Positions 36,505-46,659 of a stretch of DNA of 64,000 nt are shown here, one piece after another. Positions within the stretch are counted from its first letter, which is position 1. Each line of letters starts with the position of its first letter. This DNA is from Cubamyces lactineus. Lineage: Eukaryota; Basidiomycota; Agaricomycetes; Polyporales; Polyporaceae. The stretch spans positions 744,001 through 808,000 of the forward strand of contig JACDTU010000009.1 in assembly GCA_022376465.1 (NCBI GenBank), read 5' to 3'. Position numbers and translations under genes: made by a program. The notes below the pieces were generated by a model. The model saw only the letters and a list, made by a program, of their open reading frames with translations, was not told the origin of the DNA and made no database searches.

Positions 36505-37020
36505 TCAGACGGATTCGTAGACAACGTTGACGTCGCCCTTTACAGCACCACCAGTGAAGGTAGCCGTGAAGGGGATGTTCTGTCCGCACACCGCGAATGC
36601 AGCCTTGATACCCTCTGCAGAAACTATCAGTGAGTGCGCATTTCCGTGATGATGCCCAACGGTACGCACGCTCCCAGCGACCCTTGGAGATGTTGATCTG
36701 GTCTCCCGGAATGACGGGCTTGATCGTGAAGCGAACGTTGCCAGACTGACCAACCGTGGAGGTCGGGCGACCTTGGCACTTCTCGATCGTCCCGGCGATG
36801 CCGCCGCAGATTTGCAGCAGGGCGACGTTCGAGGTGTGGAAGTCAAGAGGGCTGCCCCCCGTCGTTAGCACACGCGTGTCTGGCGTAGCAGATGCAAAGA
36901 GGCTTACGTCTTTGAGGTGCACTGTACGTTGGAGACCGTCTCTTGACGCGCGTTCAACGGTGCGGCGAACGCGCAGAGCAGGAACATGGAGAGCGTGTAG
37001 AGGATGGTAGCGAACTGCAT
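36505..37020 (-). CDS. Small secreted Cys-containing protein
   Basis: The start at 37020 gives a signal peptide, MQFATILYTLSMFLLCAFAA, then PLNARQETVSNVQCTSKT. Two introns follow: GTAAGC after AAGAC, then CAG before CCCTCTTG; and GTGCGT after TGGGAGC, then GCAG before AGGGTATC. The mature protein of about 110 residues carries four cysteines (in VQCTSK, QICGGI, EKCQGR, AVCGQN), enough for two disulfides. It ends in a beta-rich, Gly/Val segment (FTATFTGGAVKGDVNVVYESV split across lines of strand pattern). I do not recognise the family. Small Cys-containing secreted proteins are common in wood- and plant-associated fungi; a cell-wall or effector-like role is only a guess. Confidence 0.75.
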
Positions 37021-37541
37021 GGCGGTGGGACAAGTTGGATAGACTAGTAATGGAATACCACTGAGAACTGCACTGGGCTTATAGAGAACGATTCCAAAGA
37101 CCGTCACAGACGGGAGAAGCAGCAAGGCAGTCGGGCAAAAGAAAGGCGAGCGAAGCTGCTTTAGCGAAACGGTGCTGGACCGGTCAAAGGAATGAAACTC
37201 GAAAGAGGAGAGTGAGCTAGCGATCTGTTTGCTCCGCCCTTTTATACAAGTCAGGAGGCTCTGATTACTCTCCGACGGTCGCACTCGTGCTCCTCCGAGG
37301 ACATGCGTGGGTGCCTGAGTGCTGGTCGTTAAGGAGATTCGTCCTGCGCTAGCCGGCGGCCTGCAGATGTTCTGACGGAAGGGTTCCCAGACTATGAGAA
37401 GGCTACCTGCAGTGAACGCATGCCAAGACTCGCACAGTCGCGGAGAGGGAGACTGGCCCATCGTGGTGACAAATTACTGCTCGCCTACGGTCTACGAAGA
37501 GAAATCCGCCCAAGCAATACCGGTACTGTCTGTGTGTGCAC
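37021..37541. other. Intergenic, 521 bp
   Basis: This is the promoter region of the small secreted protein gene and the 3' flank of the NDUFAF7-like gene, both minus strand. Apart from the TATA-like element, nothing was recognised. Confidence 0.4.
37240..37247 (-). promoter_or_regulatory. TATA-like element upstream of the small secreted protein gene
   Basis: TATAAAAG on the minus strand lies about 220 bp before the ATG at 37020. The distance implies a long 5' UTR or a UTR intron if the element is used. Confidence 0.35.
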
Positions 37542-39245
37542 TCAGAACAAGAACTTCACATTCTCGTACGTATCCAACAAGGGGTTCTCGCCACTCCGCA
37601 AACGCGTCTTGCTCAAGTCCGCGTATGTCTTCATGAACTCCGCGTGCGAGTACACAGCCGACTTGCGCTCGCCTACAGGCAGCCCGCTGCTCGACGTGAT
37701 CCCGTCCACGGGCGGGCGCCGGTTCTTTGGGTGGTACGACGAGAAGAAGCTATTCCCCTCCGCGAGTGGGGATGCTATCGTGCTTAACGGTGTGGGTCGC
37801 GGTTCGAGCAGCTCCGAGTCCGTAAGTGGGCGTGGCTGCGCGAGGACGTGCTCGTACATGTCTCGCAGCTTCCCAAAGTCGGTCGGGAAGAATATGTCGA
37901 AGTAACCTTGCTTGACGAGCAGCGTTGTGCATGGTACCGTCGTGTTCTGATACCGCGTCTGGACCACGGGCGCATTGACACCGGGTATTGTGTCGGGTAG
38001 CGAAGAGAAGTCGGAGAGGAGGAGGCGATGTCGGGGGAAGTGTCGTCGCAGGGTACGAAGGAGTGTGAGCAACCGCGTAGGGACGAACTCGGGCGGCGAT
38101 AGGTTTGGCGCAAATGGGAGGTTCACGTAGAATGTGCGGAACGTCGATGAGAGCTTGAGAAGGCGAGATATTGGTGGAGGGTGGTTGAGGTAGCGACGCA
38201 AACTGAGGAACGAGCTGATGAGTGGGTCCGTGATCTTCGTGTAATACGTGCTGAAGTCGCCTTTGGCGTCGATAGTGACAACGCCTTGATAAGGCTCAAG
38301 CGTCCGGAGGTCATAACGGACGATGTCGTGCGCGAAGTTATCCTGCAAGCAGCTATTGGTACCTGAGCATATCGACAGACAGAAACGACTTACTATGACT
38401 TCCATTGCTACAAAGTAGCACGGGGCTGGTTCACGGGCATCCCAGCGAAAGATGCTTTTGTTGTGAACAGTAACGCATGGATGTGCGGACTGTAACTTCT
38501 GCCTCTGTAGGTTTGCAAGGTTCTCGCTGATTTCGATTATGTTGTATCGCGTCCGGTCGTAGACGTCCGGGTACTCCTCGCGGATGTAGTCCAGCATGTC
38601 CAAAGCGAGCGTACCGTTTCCCGCGCCTATTTCGTATATGACGAAATCCTCGTAAGGGAAGTATTTGAGGAGGTACTCCGACACCAGACATTGCGCAAGT
38701 GCTCGACCATACCATGGCTTGCGACCTGTTGTATTAGTCCGTAGATGAGGAAGAGGCCGTGGATTGCTGCATACCTTGAATAGTTCGGTTGGCGTGTGCC
38801 ATATTTGTTTACCAGGTCCATCACCGTCAACTCCATACGCAGCGTAGCGTTCTGCAACCTCCGCCTCGAACGCTGTCATGTTTTTGATCGAGTTGAAGTT
38901 GAGCGGCTCTATCGCAGTGAAGATGGTTGCTTGTTTCGAGAAGTACCCGTAGTGCGGATTATACAGGGAATCCTCAATGAAGTCGCGCACGAGCATCTTG
39001 ACGCGCCGCGGAGGGTGCCTCTCTCGTTCCAAGTCGTTGGCCGTAACGTACTTGTAGCTGGCATGTTCCGGGTCGGGGGCGTCAGAGAAGGAGTAATCAT
39101 CGTTGTAGTTGACCCTGTCCTCGTCCGAGGCTACTTTCTTGGACCGAGCGGCATGAAGGCTAGCAGACGTCACGAAGGAAGCGGAGGGAATATGTCTAGA
39201 AGAAGCGCATCTCTGCACCACCGATCGAATAGCGCGAGGTAGCAT
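37542..39245 (-). CDS. NDUFAF7: NDUFAF7/MidA-family mitochondrial protein arginine methyltransferase
   Basis: This family (SAM-dependent MidA fold) dimethylates an arginine of a complex I subunit during assembly in the mitochondrial matrix. The start at 39245 (MLPRAIRSVVQRCASSRHIP) gives a basic, Ser/Arg-rich presequence; an in-frame ATG at 39320 is possible. The conserved blocks are VRDFIEDSLYNPHYGYFSKQ, AEVAERYAAYG, the SAM-binding IYEIGAGNGTLALDML, and YNIIEISENLANLQRQKL. Two introns are clear: one after ELFK (removing GTATGCAGCA... to ACAACAG) and one after FVAMEV, rejoining at DNFAHDIVRYD. The last exon is long and ends at 37542. The order and spacing fit fungal NDUFAF7. Confidence 0.88.
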   Translation of the reverse strand: MLPRAIRSVVQRCASSRHIPSASFVTSASLHAARSKKVASDEDRVNYNDDYSFSDAPDPEHASYKYVTANDLERERHPPRRVKMLVRDFIEDSLYNPHYGYFSKQATIFTAIEPLNFNSIKNMTAFEAEVAERYAAYGVDGDGPGKQIWHTPTELFKVCSNPRPLPHLRTNTTGRKPWYGRALAQCLVSEYLLKYFPYEDFVIYEIGAGNGTLALDMLDYIREEYPDVYDRTRYNIIEISENLANLQRQKLQSAHPCVTVHNKSIFRWDAREPAPCYFVAMEVIVSRFCLSICSGTNSCLQDNFAHDIVRYDLRTLEPYQGVVTIDAKGDFSTYYTKITDPLISSFLSLRRYLNHPPPISRLLKLSSTFRTFYVNLPFAPNLSPPEFVPTRLLTLLRTLRRHFPRHRLLLSDFSSLPDTIPGVNAPVVQTRYQNTTVPCTTLLVKQGYFDIFFPTDFGKLRDMYEHVLAQPRPLTDSELLEPRPTPLSTIASPLAEGNSFFSSYHPKNRRPPVDGITSSSGLPVGERKSAVYSHAEFMKTYADLSKTRLRSGENPLLDTYENVKFLF

Positions 39246-39970
39246 GTAGCACAGAGGAGACCAAAGTATCAAGCTGAGATTCCCCTGGGTACGCGAGGAG
39301 AGGGCAGCTAGAGAGAACACGAGCCTATCCAGGCGACCAGCGGCAAGTCAGCGCCAGAAAGCGATTGGTCGACTGCGACTCAGAGACGCCGCCACAAGAG
39401 ATTGTTCCAACTTCCCAATGCAGCGGGCGTCAATGCTATTGCCTTGGGATCCTAACAACAGTAAACAACGTTCATGCGACATAGCGCCTGATCAGCCCTC
39501 CCCCGCATTTCCGGCCCGCTGTGATGTGAGCCTTGACTTTTCTACTGGTGTCCCCACAAAGGATGTTGAGAGCACGACAGCGTTCAAAGCGGTCGCGACT
39601 CAAAAATTGCCTCCTACTTGAAGGTGCTCATAAGGCTCGTCCGGACCGCCGCACTTCTCCCGACGAGGTTCCCGGGCCGGTCTGTCCCTCAGGCAAACAT
39701 TGCTTAGAATCAAAGGGTCGGTGCTGAGCAACGTCGCACTACCGACTTATGCCTACTGGACTGTAAGCAGCGAGGATACTCGCGATCCGGTACAATGCCC
39801 AAGTCTAGCAGTTGGCGACATGACTCTGCGTATGGCGTGATTTGTGAAGCCATGCGGATTGGACCAGTCTTTTCATCAAAGCAGGACCGGTATTCACACA
39901 ATATACAAGCGGAGAGCAGTGTGGTATACTCATGTAGTACAGATATCATACACATCCAAGAATTGCGGGC
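39246..39970. other. Intergenic, 725 bp
   Basis: This is the promoter of the NDUFAF7-like gene and the 3' flank of the TMEM14 gene. Short frames here lack motifs. Nothing else was recognised. Confidence 0.4.
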
Positions 39971-40447
39971 TTATTGGTGCAGTGCATAGACGGTCTTGCC
40001 GTAGTACCACGCCGAGACAGCGGAGGTTGCAGTGAGAACTGCCGGTACAGGGCCTTTCGCAGCGCGAGGAGCGGAGGAAAGAAGCAGAAGAGCGGAGGCA
40101 CCTGGGATAGAGATCAGCAACAACGCGCTTGATGGTACGAGACTGCACCAGGCTTACCGAGAGCCGCCTCCAGACCGTTTGCCGTGCCCTTACGGATACT
40201 GTCCGCGCTCCAGAGGTATAACGCGCCCACACTGCGGGTTGCTAGGTGTGAGCGAGAGCCCCTAGGGTGTGTATACGGAGGGCTCCTTACCCAACGCCCG
40301 CGACGAGAGAGGGGATGCTGCGCGTACGCGCGAAGCCAGTGATGCCCCCCACGATGCAAAGGGTGCCCATAACGTATGCGGGGTAAGCAGACTGTTTGAG
40401 TAATCAGCACAACCTCGAGAGTACCGGAAAGCACTGCAGCTCACCAT
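39971..40447 (-). CDS. TMEM14-family small membrane protein
   Basis: Four exons (40447-40445, 40391-40291, 40231-40158, 40101-39971) sum to 309 nt, giving 102 aa. The first coding exon is the ATG alone, followed by GTGAGC. The protein begins M-SAYPAYVMGTLCIVGGITG and continues with ARTRSIPSLVAGVGVGALYL, the typical TMEM14 pattern of short Gly-rich helices. The last exon gives a further hydrophobic stretch (SALLLLSSAP, then PAVLTATSAVSAWYYGK). TMEM14 proteins lie in mitochondrial or other inner membranes; the human TMEM14C member is linked to porphyrin transport. The fungal role is not established. The gene shares a 211-bp divergent promoter with the methyltransferase gene at 40659. Confidence 0.85.
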
Positions 40448-40658
40448 GGTGGATGCTGGGTACGTGGAGGGGTGTCGTGGAGGTTGGTGGGAAGGAGCGC
40501 AGGGGTCGCAAGGTCGGCCGAGCGTGTGGGCAACGCTTATTTACCCCGCACTGGATAGGCGCCCGTGTCTGATCGGAGATCTGCCGGGAAGGGCTTGTGA
40601 ATTCTGCCCATCCCGCTTACATCCGCCTCCCCCCCTCGCCTCCGTTCAATTCGGGAAA
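40448..40658. promoter_or_regulatory. Compact divergent promoter (TMEM14 gene / methyltransferase gene)
   Basis: Only 211 bp separate the two start codons, so both promoters must lie here. A pyrimidine-rich run (CATCCGCCTCCCCCCCTCGCC region near 40620-40640) precedes the plus-strand start. Confidence 0.5.
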
Positions 40659-41759
40659 ATGGCAGACATTTTGCCCAAGAAAAACGAAGAGTATGGTACG
40701 AAGGAGTACTGGTAGGCTTCTTGGTTTTTTGGGTTCGTGAACAGGACAGTGAATTGAGTATTCGAATAGGGATCAGCGATACGCTCAGTGAGAGTCTTTC
40801 CAAGTTCCGGACCATGAGCGGTCCTCGGGAGGGGTCGTGACAATGGCTGACTAGACTCCTATCGGAACAATGTTTAGGGAGTCCGAAGACTCCTCTTTTG
40901 ACTGGTTCAAGTCGTACAATGACATCGCAGACATAATACGGGAGCTCATTCCCGACAAATCGTCAAGAGTGCTTATGCTAGGATGCGGCAACTCAACGCT
41001 ATCGCAGGATGTAAGTCCTCTTGAATCGTCTGGATGCAACATCGCTATTTACGACGTTCTTGTGAAGATGTATGATGATGGCTATAAGAACATCGTTAAC
41101 ACCGATGTCAGTTGTTCTTACTCCGTCGTCGTAGACATTCAAGCTGACATCGTGCTTCCTAGTATTCTGGCATACTGATCGAAAAAATGCGCCACAAACA
41201 CGCTCAGTCGCGTCCTGAAATGGAATGTGAGCCTATGGAATCTTAGATCTTCGCGTGTATATGGGAGGCTCACGCGTGAATGCAGGGCACGAGATGGATA
41301 TTCGTGACCTGAAGTTTGAGGATGACTCCTTCGATGTCGCTATCGACAAGGGTGAGCTGTATTACACCGACTTGGGCGAGAGTCACGTCTCACATCCTGC
41401 CAATTTCAGGAACGATGGACGCGATGATGACGGCAAAAGCGGACGTTTGGGTAAGTCTCCCCCGCTTTGCATCTGTAATAGCTCCTTAAATCTCGTCGTA
41501 GGACCCACCAGAAGAGGTTGTCCAGAACTGCAATCGCGAAGTCGATGAGGTGTTGAGGTGAGAAATAGGAATAGCCTGTAGTTGATCAGTTACCTAAATC
41601 ATCCCCTACAGGGTCCTTCGAAAAGGTGGTATCTTCATATACCTCACGTTCGGCCAGCCACATTTCCGCCGCCGCTACCTCGACCGTCCCGGTACAACAT
41701 TTGAGATCCGAAAATTAGGCGAGGCCTTCCATTACTACCTATACATAGTCAGAACATAG
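40659..41759 (+). CDS. Small class I methyltransferase, EEF1A-lysine-methyltransferase-4-like
   Basis: Nine exons (40659-40711, 40770-40787, 40878-41010, 41068-41106, 41163-41226, 41286-41351, 41410-41450, 41502-41557, 41612-41759) sum to 618 nt, giving 205 aa. The start reads MADILPKKNEEYGTKEYW, then DQRYAQ from an 18-nt microexon, then ESEDSSFDWFKSYNDI. SAM-binding motif I is VLMLGCGNSTLSQD. Further blocks are NTDYSGILIEKM, EMDIRDLKFEDDSFDVAIDK, GTMDAMM and VLRKGGIFIYLTF. The length and motif order match the METTL-type enzymes related to human EEF1AKMT4 and CSKMT. The substrate is likely a lysine of EF1A or another protein, but this cannot be read from the sequence. Confidence 0.9.
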
Positions 41760-41813
41760 AATGAGGCGGGAAAGCAGCAGAACAGCAAAGATGTATCGAT
41801 AAATATCTGTACG

Positions 41814-44800
41814 CTAGATCTGCCTCTCAGCGAGCGCGCCCGCATGGGGCGCCTGAGCCGTCAACAGCCACACGATGTCCGTCTTGGTCACCATGCCGGT
41901 GAGCTTGCCTCCTTGGGAGAAGAGGATGTGCCTCAGGTTCTGTCGTTACTGTGAGTAGCGCATCACAATAGATGATTGCACAAGGTACGTACTAGCTTCT
42001 GGAACATGTTGACGACCAATTCTAGTGGTACGTCTTTGCGCAGTTGTAATACTGCCTCGTCCAGTATTGACGACGCATTCGTCATACTGGTACCCTCTGG
42101 CACTCGGATAGGAGGCAAGAAGGTATACCTGTGATCTAACGAGGCACCCTCCGCGAGCTGCGACTCTGTTTCTTCGTCAAACCAGGAGCCCCAGCGTAGA
42201 ATGCGCTGACACTCACCGATATATGCACGCAATCTATCACGCAACACAAAGCCCAGCAACTGCTCGCCGTGTACAACGGGGAAGCCGTGGTATGTATGCG
42301 TCTTCACTAGTTCATCGAGCTGTCCGATCGTACAACCCTGCCCATCGTCTTGGATGACGACGAGATTGGTGGCGGACTTCATGACGTGCCCAGCTGTCTG
42401 GCCTTTGTCGCGGAACTCTCGGGCTGCGGGCAGCCAGGGGTACTGGCGCATGGAGATCCATGTCGAGTAGATGCCGTCTTTCCCGAACGCATCTGCAACC
42501 CATTTGGAGACCATGACGGAGATCATGATGGGCAGGACGTGCGACAGAGCACCCGTAAGCTACTCAAGGATATCAGTTGAGTAAATAGTAGCGTGACAGA
42601 TAGACCTCACCTCGAATAGGATGACAACCAATGAGACTGCAACGACGCTTGAGGTCAAGATACGGGAGCGATGAGTCATTGTGAGACTCACTTGTCATCC
42701 TTGTAACACCGCCGAGCATGGCAGACGCTCCTATCACGGCGTAGAAACCAGGGGAGATACACCTCACTGTGGGGTCCGGGGGACACGAGGAAAATATCCA
42801 GGCTGTAGGGTAAGCTCTATGCCATCCTTGTCTGTAGGAGGAGGTTGGATGATGTGTAATGCGGGTTCGAAGGATGGAGGAACCTACGTGATGAGGCCCA
42901 CAGCACGACCAAGGCATGCTCCAATAGCTATGGTTGGAAGGAAGATACCAGCAGGTATCTGCAAGGCGGATGAACAACTGATTGCTGGATTCATCGATAT
43001 TTGAACGCACCATCATCCCAAATGTCCACGCTGTGAACCCAACTTTAGCTAGCGCAGTGAGGACGAGAAGGAAGACGTTTGCCCAGATGGCAGTGGGGCT
43101 ACGCATGGCAATAATATACATCAGCTCGAAGTGGGCATTGGGCACGAAGGGTATACCTACTTGCATAGACCATGATAATCGCCCTTCGCAGGATCACACT
43201 CTTGGAAGAGATTCGCGACCAGCTCAGACGACTGCACTCTGAGGAATACCACCTGGTTTCGGTCAGTATATAGCGCGTACTGTGGCAGTGGCCACTCACG
43301 AGATAGCTAACGGCAGCAGTGATAGCGGTGAAGCCAACGACTTCTACGATTGGCCAGTCGTAGAGGACGCTGTGTCGCCTATACACCGCGACGGCAGTGT
43401 TGAGTTTGATCAAGAACGAACCGAGAAGACCCTGTAATAACGTTCAGACGTAGGCAATGGAAGCGCACTCGGTCGACCTACCCCAATCACTGAGAGGAAC
43501 ACCCAAGGAATCTGCACGGTGTATGTCAGATGTTGATTCTAGACGGCAGGCTTGAAATTGTGCGCTATACTGACCAACTCGAATGCTCGCCATGTTGATC
43601 CAGACTCGGAAACTTGGAAGAGAACGAGCTTCGACGTCCCGAACGGGTCTATATATTGCAACGACCCAGCAGCGATTACGGATGTCACGAAACCTCGCCA
43701 CATCACGTCCCCATCGTCGAAGAACGCGTCAAGCTCCTCAAGGCCAAACAGGACGCCCCCGAGCGGACTACCGAACGCGACAGACACGCCCGCTGCCGCC
43801 GCCGCAGCCAATAGCTTACGTTTGCGCACTATTGCCCAAACGGTAACGATTGGTACAACATGCTCTCCACGGTAATAGGGTGGTATAGCTCACCTTCATT
43901 TTGTCCGTATTGCCGTAGAAGACGAGAAAGCAGGAACGCCCAGCAACATGTGACATGAACTAGGGGGCCTTCTTTACCCAGGGAGAGTCCAGACGCGACG
44001 GCGAGTGCGAGACCAACCGCTTTGATCAGGAGTACCCATGGGCCAAGGAATGCGTCCAAGACATAGCCACTCAGAATCTAGGAAACAGTCAACACCACAG
44101 ATACTGAATACGACGCTGTAGACAGATACCGACCGCCTTGATCTCAGGTACTGCGTACGCAGTGAGCATCGAGGGGACATTCCGACAAATGTGGGGACGT
44201 ACTTCCTGTGTGGAATGCGCTACATTGCACAGGTTAGGATATGGGTACGCCGTCAGGCAGCGGTGGAGACGCACTATGGAGCGTATGATTTCACCAATAT
44301 GGCCGAGCTGCCTGCGAATGCAATCTACGGAGGGCGGGGAGACTCAGAGGTGCTTGAGGGCATGAGAACTGCGTCGCCTACCGACAAAGAGATATAGATT
44401 GCGGCCTGTAGCATGGACTGCCCGAAGATGCTGTGGACGCCGAGGTACTTGCTCCAGGACATCCAGTCCTCGCATACCTCACCGGCTAACGGCCATAGTG
44501 TGCATTTGAACAAAACATTGAAAGGAAGAGAGACGTACGGTCCAATCCGCTGCAGCAAGCAACTTGGTTGTAGAAGAACCCGTACGCGCACCGACCTTCC
44601 CTCAGGTCGCCCAGCCTATATCACGGTGATCTATGAATACCTACGTAGCACGCATATAATCAACATTATCACGTACCATTTGACCAGCACGTCCAGCCAC
44701 GCGCCCAAAACCCCGATGCCCAAGCCCGTCAGCACGACGACCAGCCACATACCCGCCGAGTCCAAGATGAGCGCAAGCAGCCCGCGCAATCCGCGCTGGG

Positions 44801-45150
44801 ACCTGATCTCGCGCTTGCGCTCACGCTCCGCGGCCTCCTCCCGGAGCCAGTCGATCGTACTGCCCTCGTCATAGGTGATAGGTTTCTCGAGCGGGCGCGG
44901 GGGGAGGAACGGGCGCGAGGGGTCCCCGTGTTCGACGAACTCGTACGCCTCGGCGTCGCGGACGTCGGAGTCGGACGTGGAGGTCGCGCCGGGGCTAAAC
45001 CATGGTAGCTGACGATTTGAAGAGCCGTCCCTGAACGATGCTCGGCTTGTGAACGTGCGGGACAGAGGATGCGCAGTCGGTAGCGTACCACATTCCTTGT
45101 GGCCGAATCTTGCACCGCCCTCAGGCCTGTCAGCTTCGTCGACCAAAGCT
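41814..45150 (-). CDS. CLC-family chloride channel / Cl-/H+ exchanger with CBS domains
   Basis: This is a polytopic membrane protein. The N-terminal soluble part (for example EAYEFVEHGDPSRPFLPPRP, TIDWLREEAAERERKR) leads into helix LDSAGMWLVVVLTGLGIGVL. Later exons carry HTGIPEIKA (usually GSGIPE), SLGKEGPLVHV with the gating Glu, and VAFGSPLGGVLFGLEEL with the proton-pathway Glu. The C-terminal exon carries two CBS domains and ends VWLLTAQAP...RQI, stop 41814-41816. The gating and proton glutamates suggest an exchanger of the Gef1/ClC-3 kind in endomembranes. A 17-nt microexon (44203-44219) supplies part of the selectivity loop. The start is unresolved: the first long exon reaches about 45146, has no ATG, and needs an upstream exon. 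Confidence 0.88.
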
Positions 45151-45886
45151 TAACGCAGTACTGTCGAGTGCAGCTACAACGCAAGTAGGCGATTCAGAGG
45201 ACTACAGGACGCTTTGTTGAGCGGAGGGGTGAACGAGGGAATGAGAGCAACGTGCAGAGTTGCACGTCCGGGAATATCGGAATGCATCAGTACGGTAAAT
45301 GGGCGCCTATACGTGCGCTGGTTATGTACTCTTGGCATTCAGTGCAGGGTCGTTCAACGACGTGAGGTTCTGAGGAAAGCATTGAATATCTGGGTTACTA
45401 AATGCGTAGTGTAGAACTCGTCCCGGCAATTTATATGATGAGCTATTCATAGCGCACGTTTCGCGGAATAGAGGCGCCATGACAGTTGCCATCGATATGA
45501 ACCATGCAGCTGGGGCGAAGAGAGGACACGCGGTCAATCTAGAGCTTGACATTCCAAGGAATATGTAGTACAGTAACGTATACATCGATGATGACGAGCG
45601 ATATGGGAACGGACGACGAAAGCGACAATAGAGTGACCAATAGACAGCTACTACAACTTTGCACCGCGGGGACAGGGGAGGGTCATGAGCATCAGCCACG
45701 CATTCATAGAAGAAACACGAGGCATTCCATACCACGTAACCAAAGCACCAAGATGGACCTCGAGGCCGCCCAGAAGGCAGGCAGGACAAGCAAAAGGCTC
45801 CTTTCGACTCCGAGGACACGCCCCGCCATAGACGCTGGGAACACCGCTGCGAAATGAACGTTCAATCCACGGCTGTCCTCCAGCGA
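45151..45886. other. Intergenic, about 740 bp
   Basis: The unplaced first exon of the CLC gene probably lies here. An ATG on the minus strand near 45290 opens a short frame but I could not join it convincingly. The rest is the 3' flank of the phosphatase gene. Confidence 0.35.
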
Positions 45887-46659
45887 TCATCCCATCGAGC
45901 CTCTGCGCATCATCTGCTCGCGCGGGAGGCGCACCTCCTGCGAGGGCCTGAGCCATCCAAAGTGCTCCTCGGCGAGCGAGGTGCGCGTCACGGTAACCCG
46001 GACGGGCGGGGGCATGGGGACGTGTGGCCTGCGGAGCTTCCTGCTGCTACGCAACCGCGCGGCGTACATGTCGAGCTGGCGCCGGAAGCCCAGGTTCGGG
46101 CAGACGATGTGCCGCCTGGAGGTGACATAGTTCAGGGCCTCGTGGGGGCTCATCGACCTGTGCGCCATGAGGTACGCGCAGACGACGGTGGGTGAGCGCG
46201 ATATGCCCATCGCGCAGTGGACCTGGAAGTAGACGTCGCACAGTGTCTGCAATGAGCTGTCTGCGGGAGCCTCGCGGAGGAGGCGCAACGTACGAGGACG
46301 ATGTTTCGCCTGTCTTCAAGGGCGGATTTTATGAACGCGGTAGTCATGTCCAGATGCTGGAGGATGTCTGCGCGGTCGTTGTCTTCGATGGGTATGTGAA
46401 GCGTTTTGAGCTTCGTGAGGGTCTTTGGGTATTTGGGTCTGTGCTCGATGACAGAAACGATATGCGTGACGCCAATCGCTATGAGCTGTTCCTCGTCCAC
46501 GGCGGTATAGAGTCCAGAAAGGTATAGTCTGGAGGTGATCTCGGAGGGAGTCTTCGCCGCCTCTCTGATCATCGCAGCGCGTCGCGACTGATGGGCAGAG
46601 GATGGAGAGGCGGCTGCCATGAGTGCGGTATTCCCTATGGGCGAGGCGAAGGAGAGCAT
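45887..46659 (-). CDS. Dual-specificity protein phosphatase
   Basis: Two exons (46659-46294 and 46222-45887) give 233 aa. The 71-nt intron (GTACGT to CCAG) lies just before the active site: NIVL-VHCAMGISRSPTVV carries the HC-x5-R signature with the catalytic Cys and Arg. The general-acid Asp lies in HIPIEDNDRADI, and the N-terminal core has ITSRLYLSGLYTAVDEEQL. The size and layout match small atypical DUSPs that act on phospho-Tyr/Ser/Thr, often MAP kinases. The C-terminal tail (RSSRKLRRPHVPMPPPVRVT) is basic and Pro-rich. No targeting signal or MAP-kinase docking domain is seen, so the substrate is unknown. Confidence 0.9.

Noticed and set aside
36035..36520. Plus-strand frame of 161 residues
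   Set aside because: It overlaps the MMS19 start and promoter in the opposite direction and has no motif.
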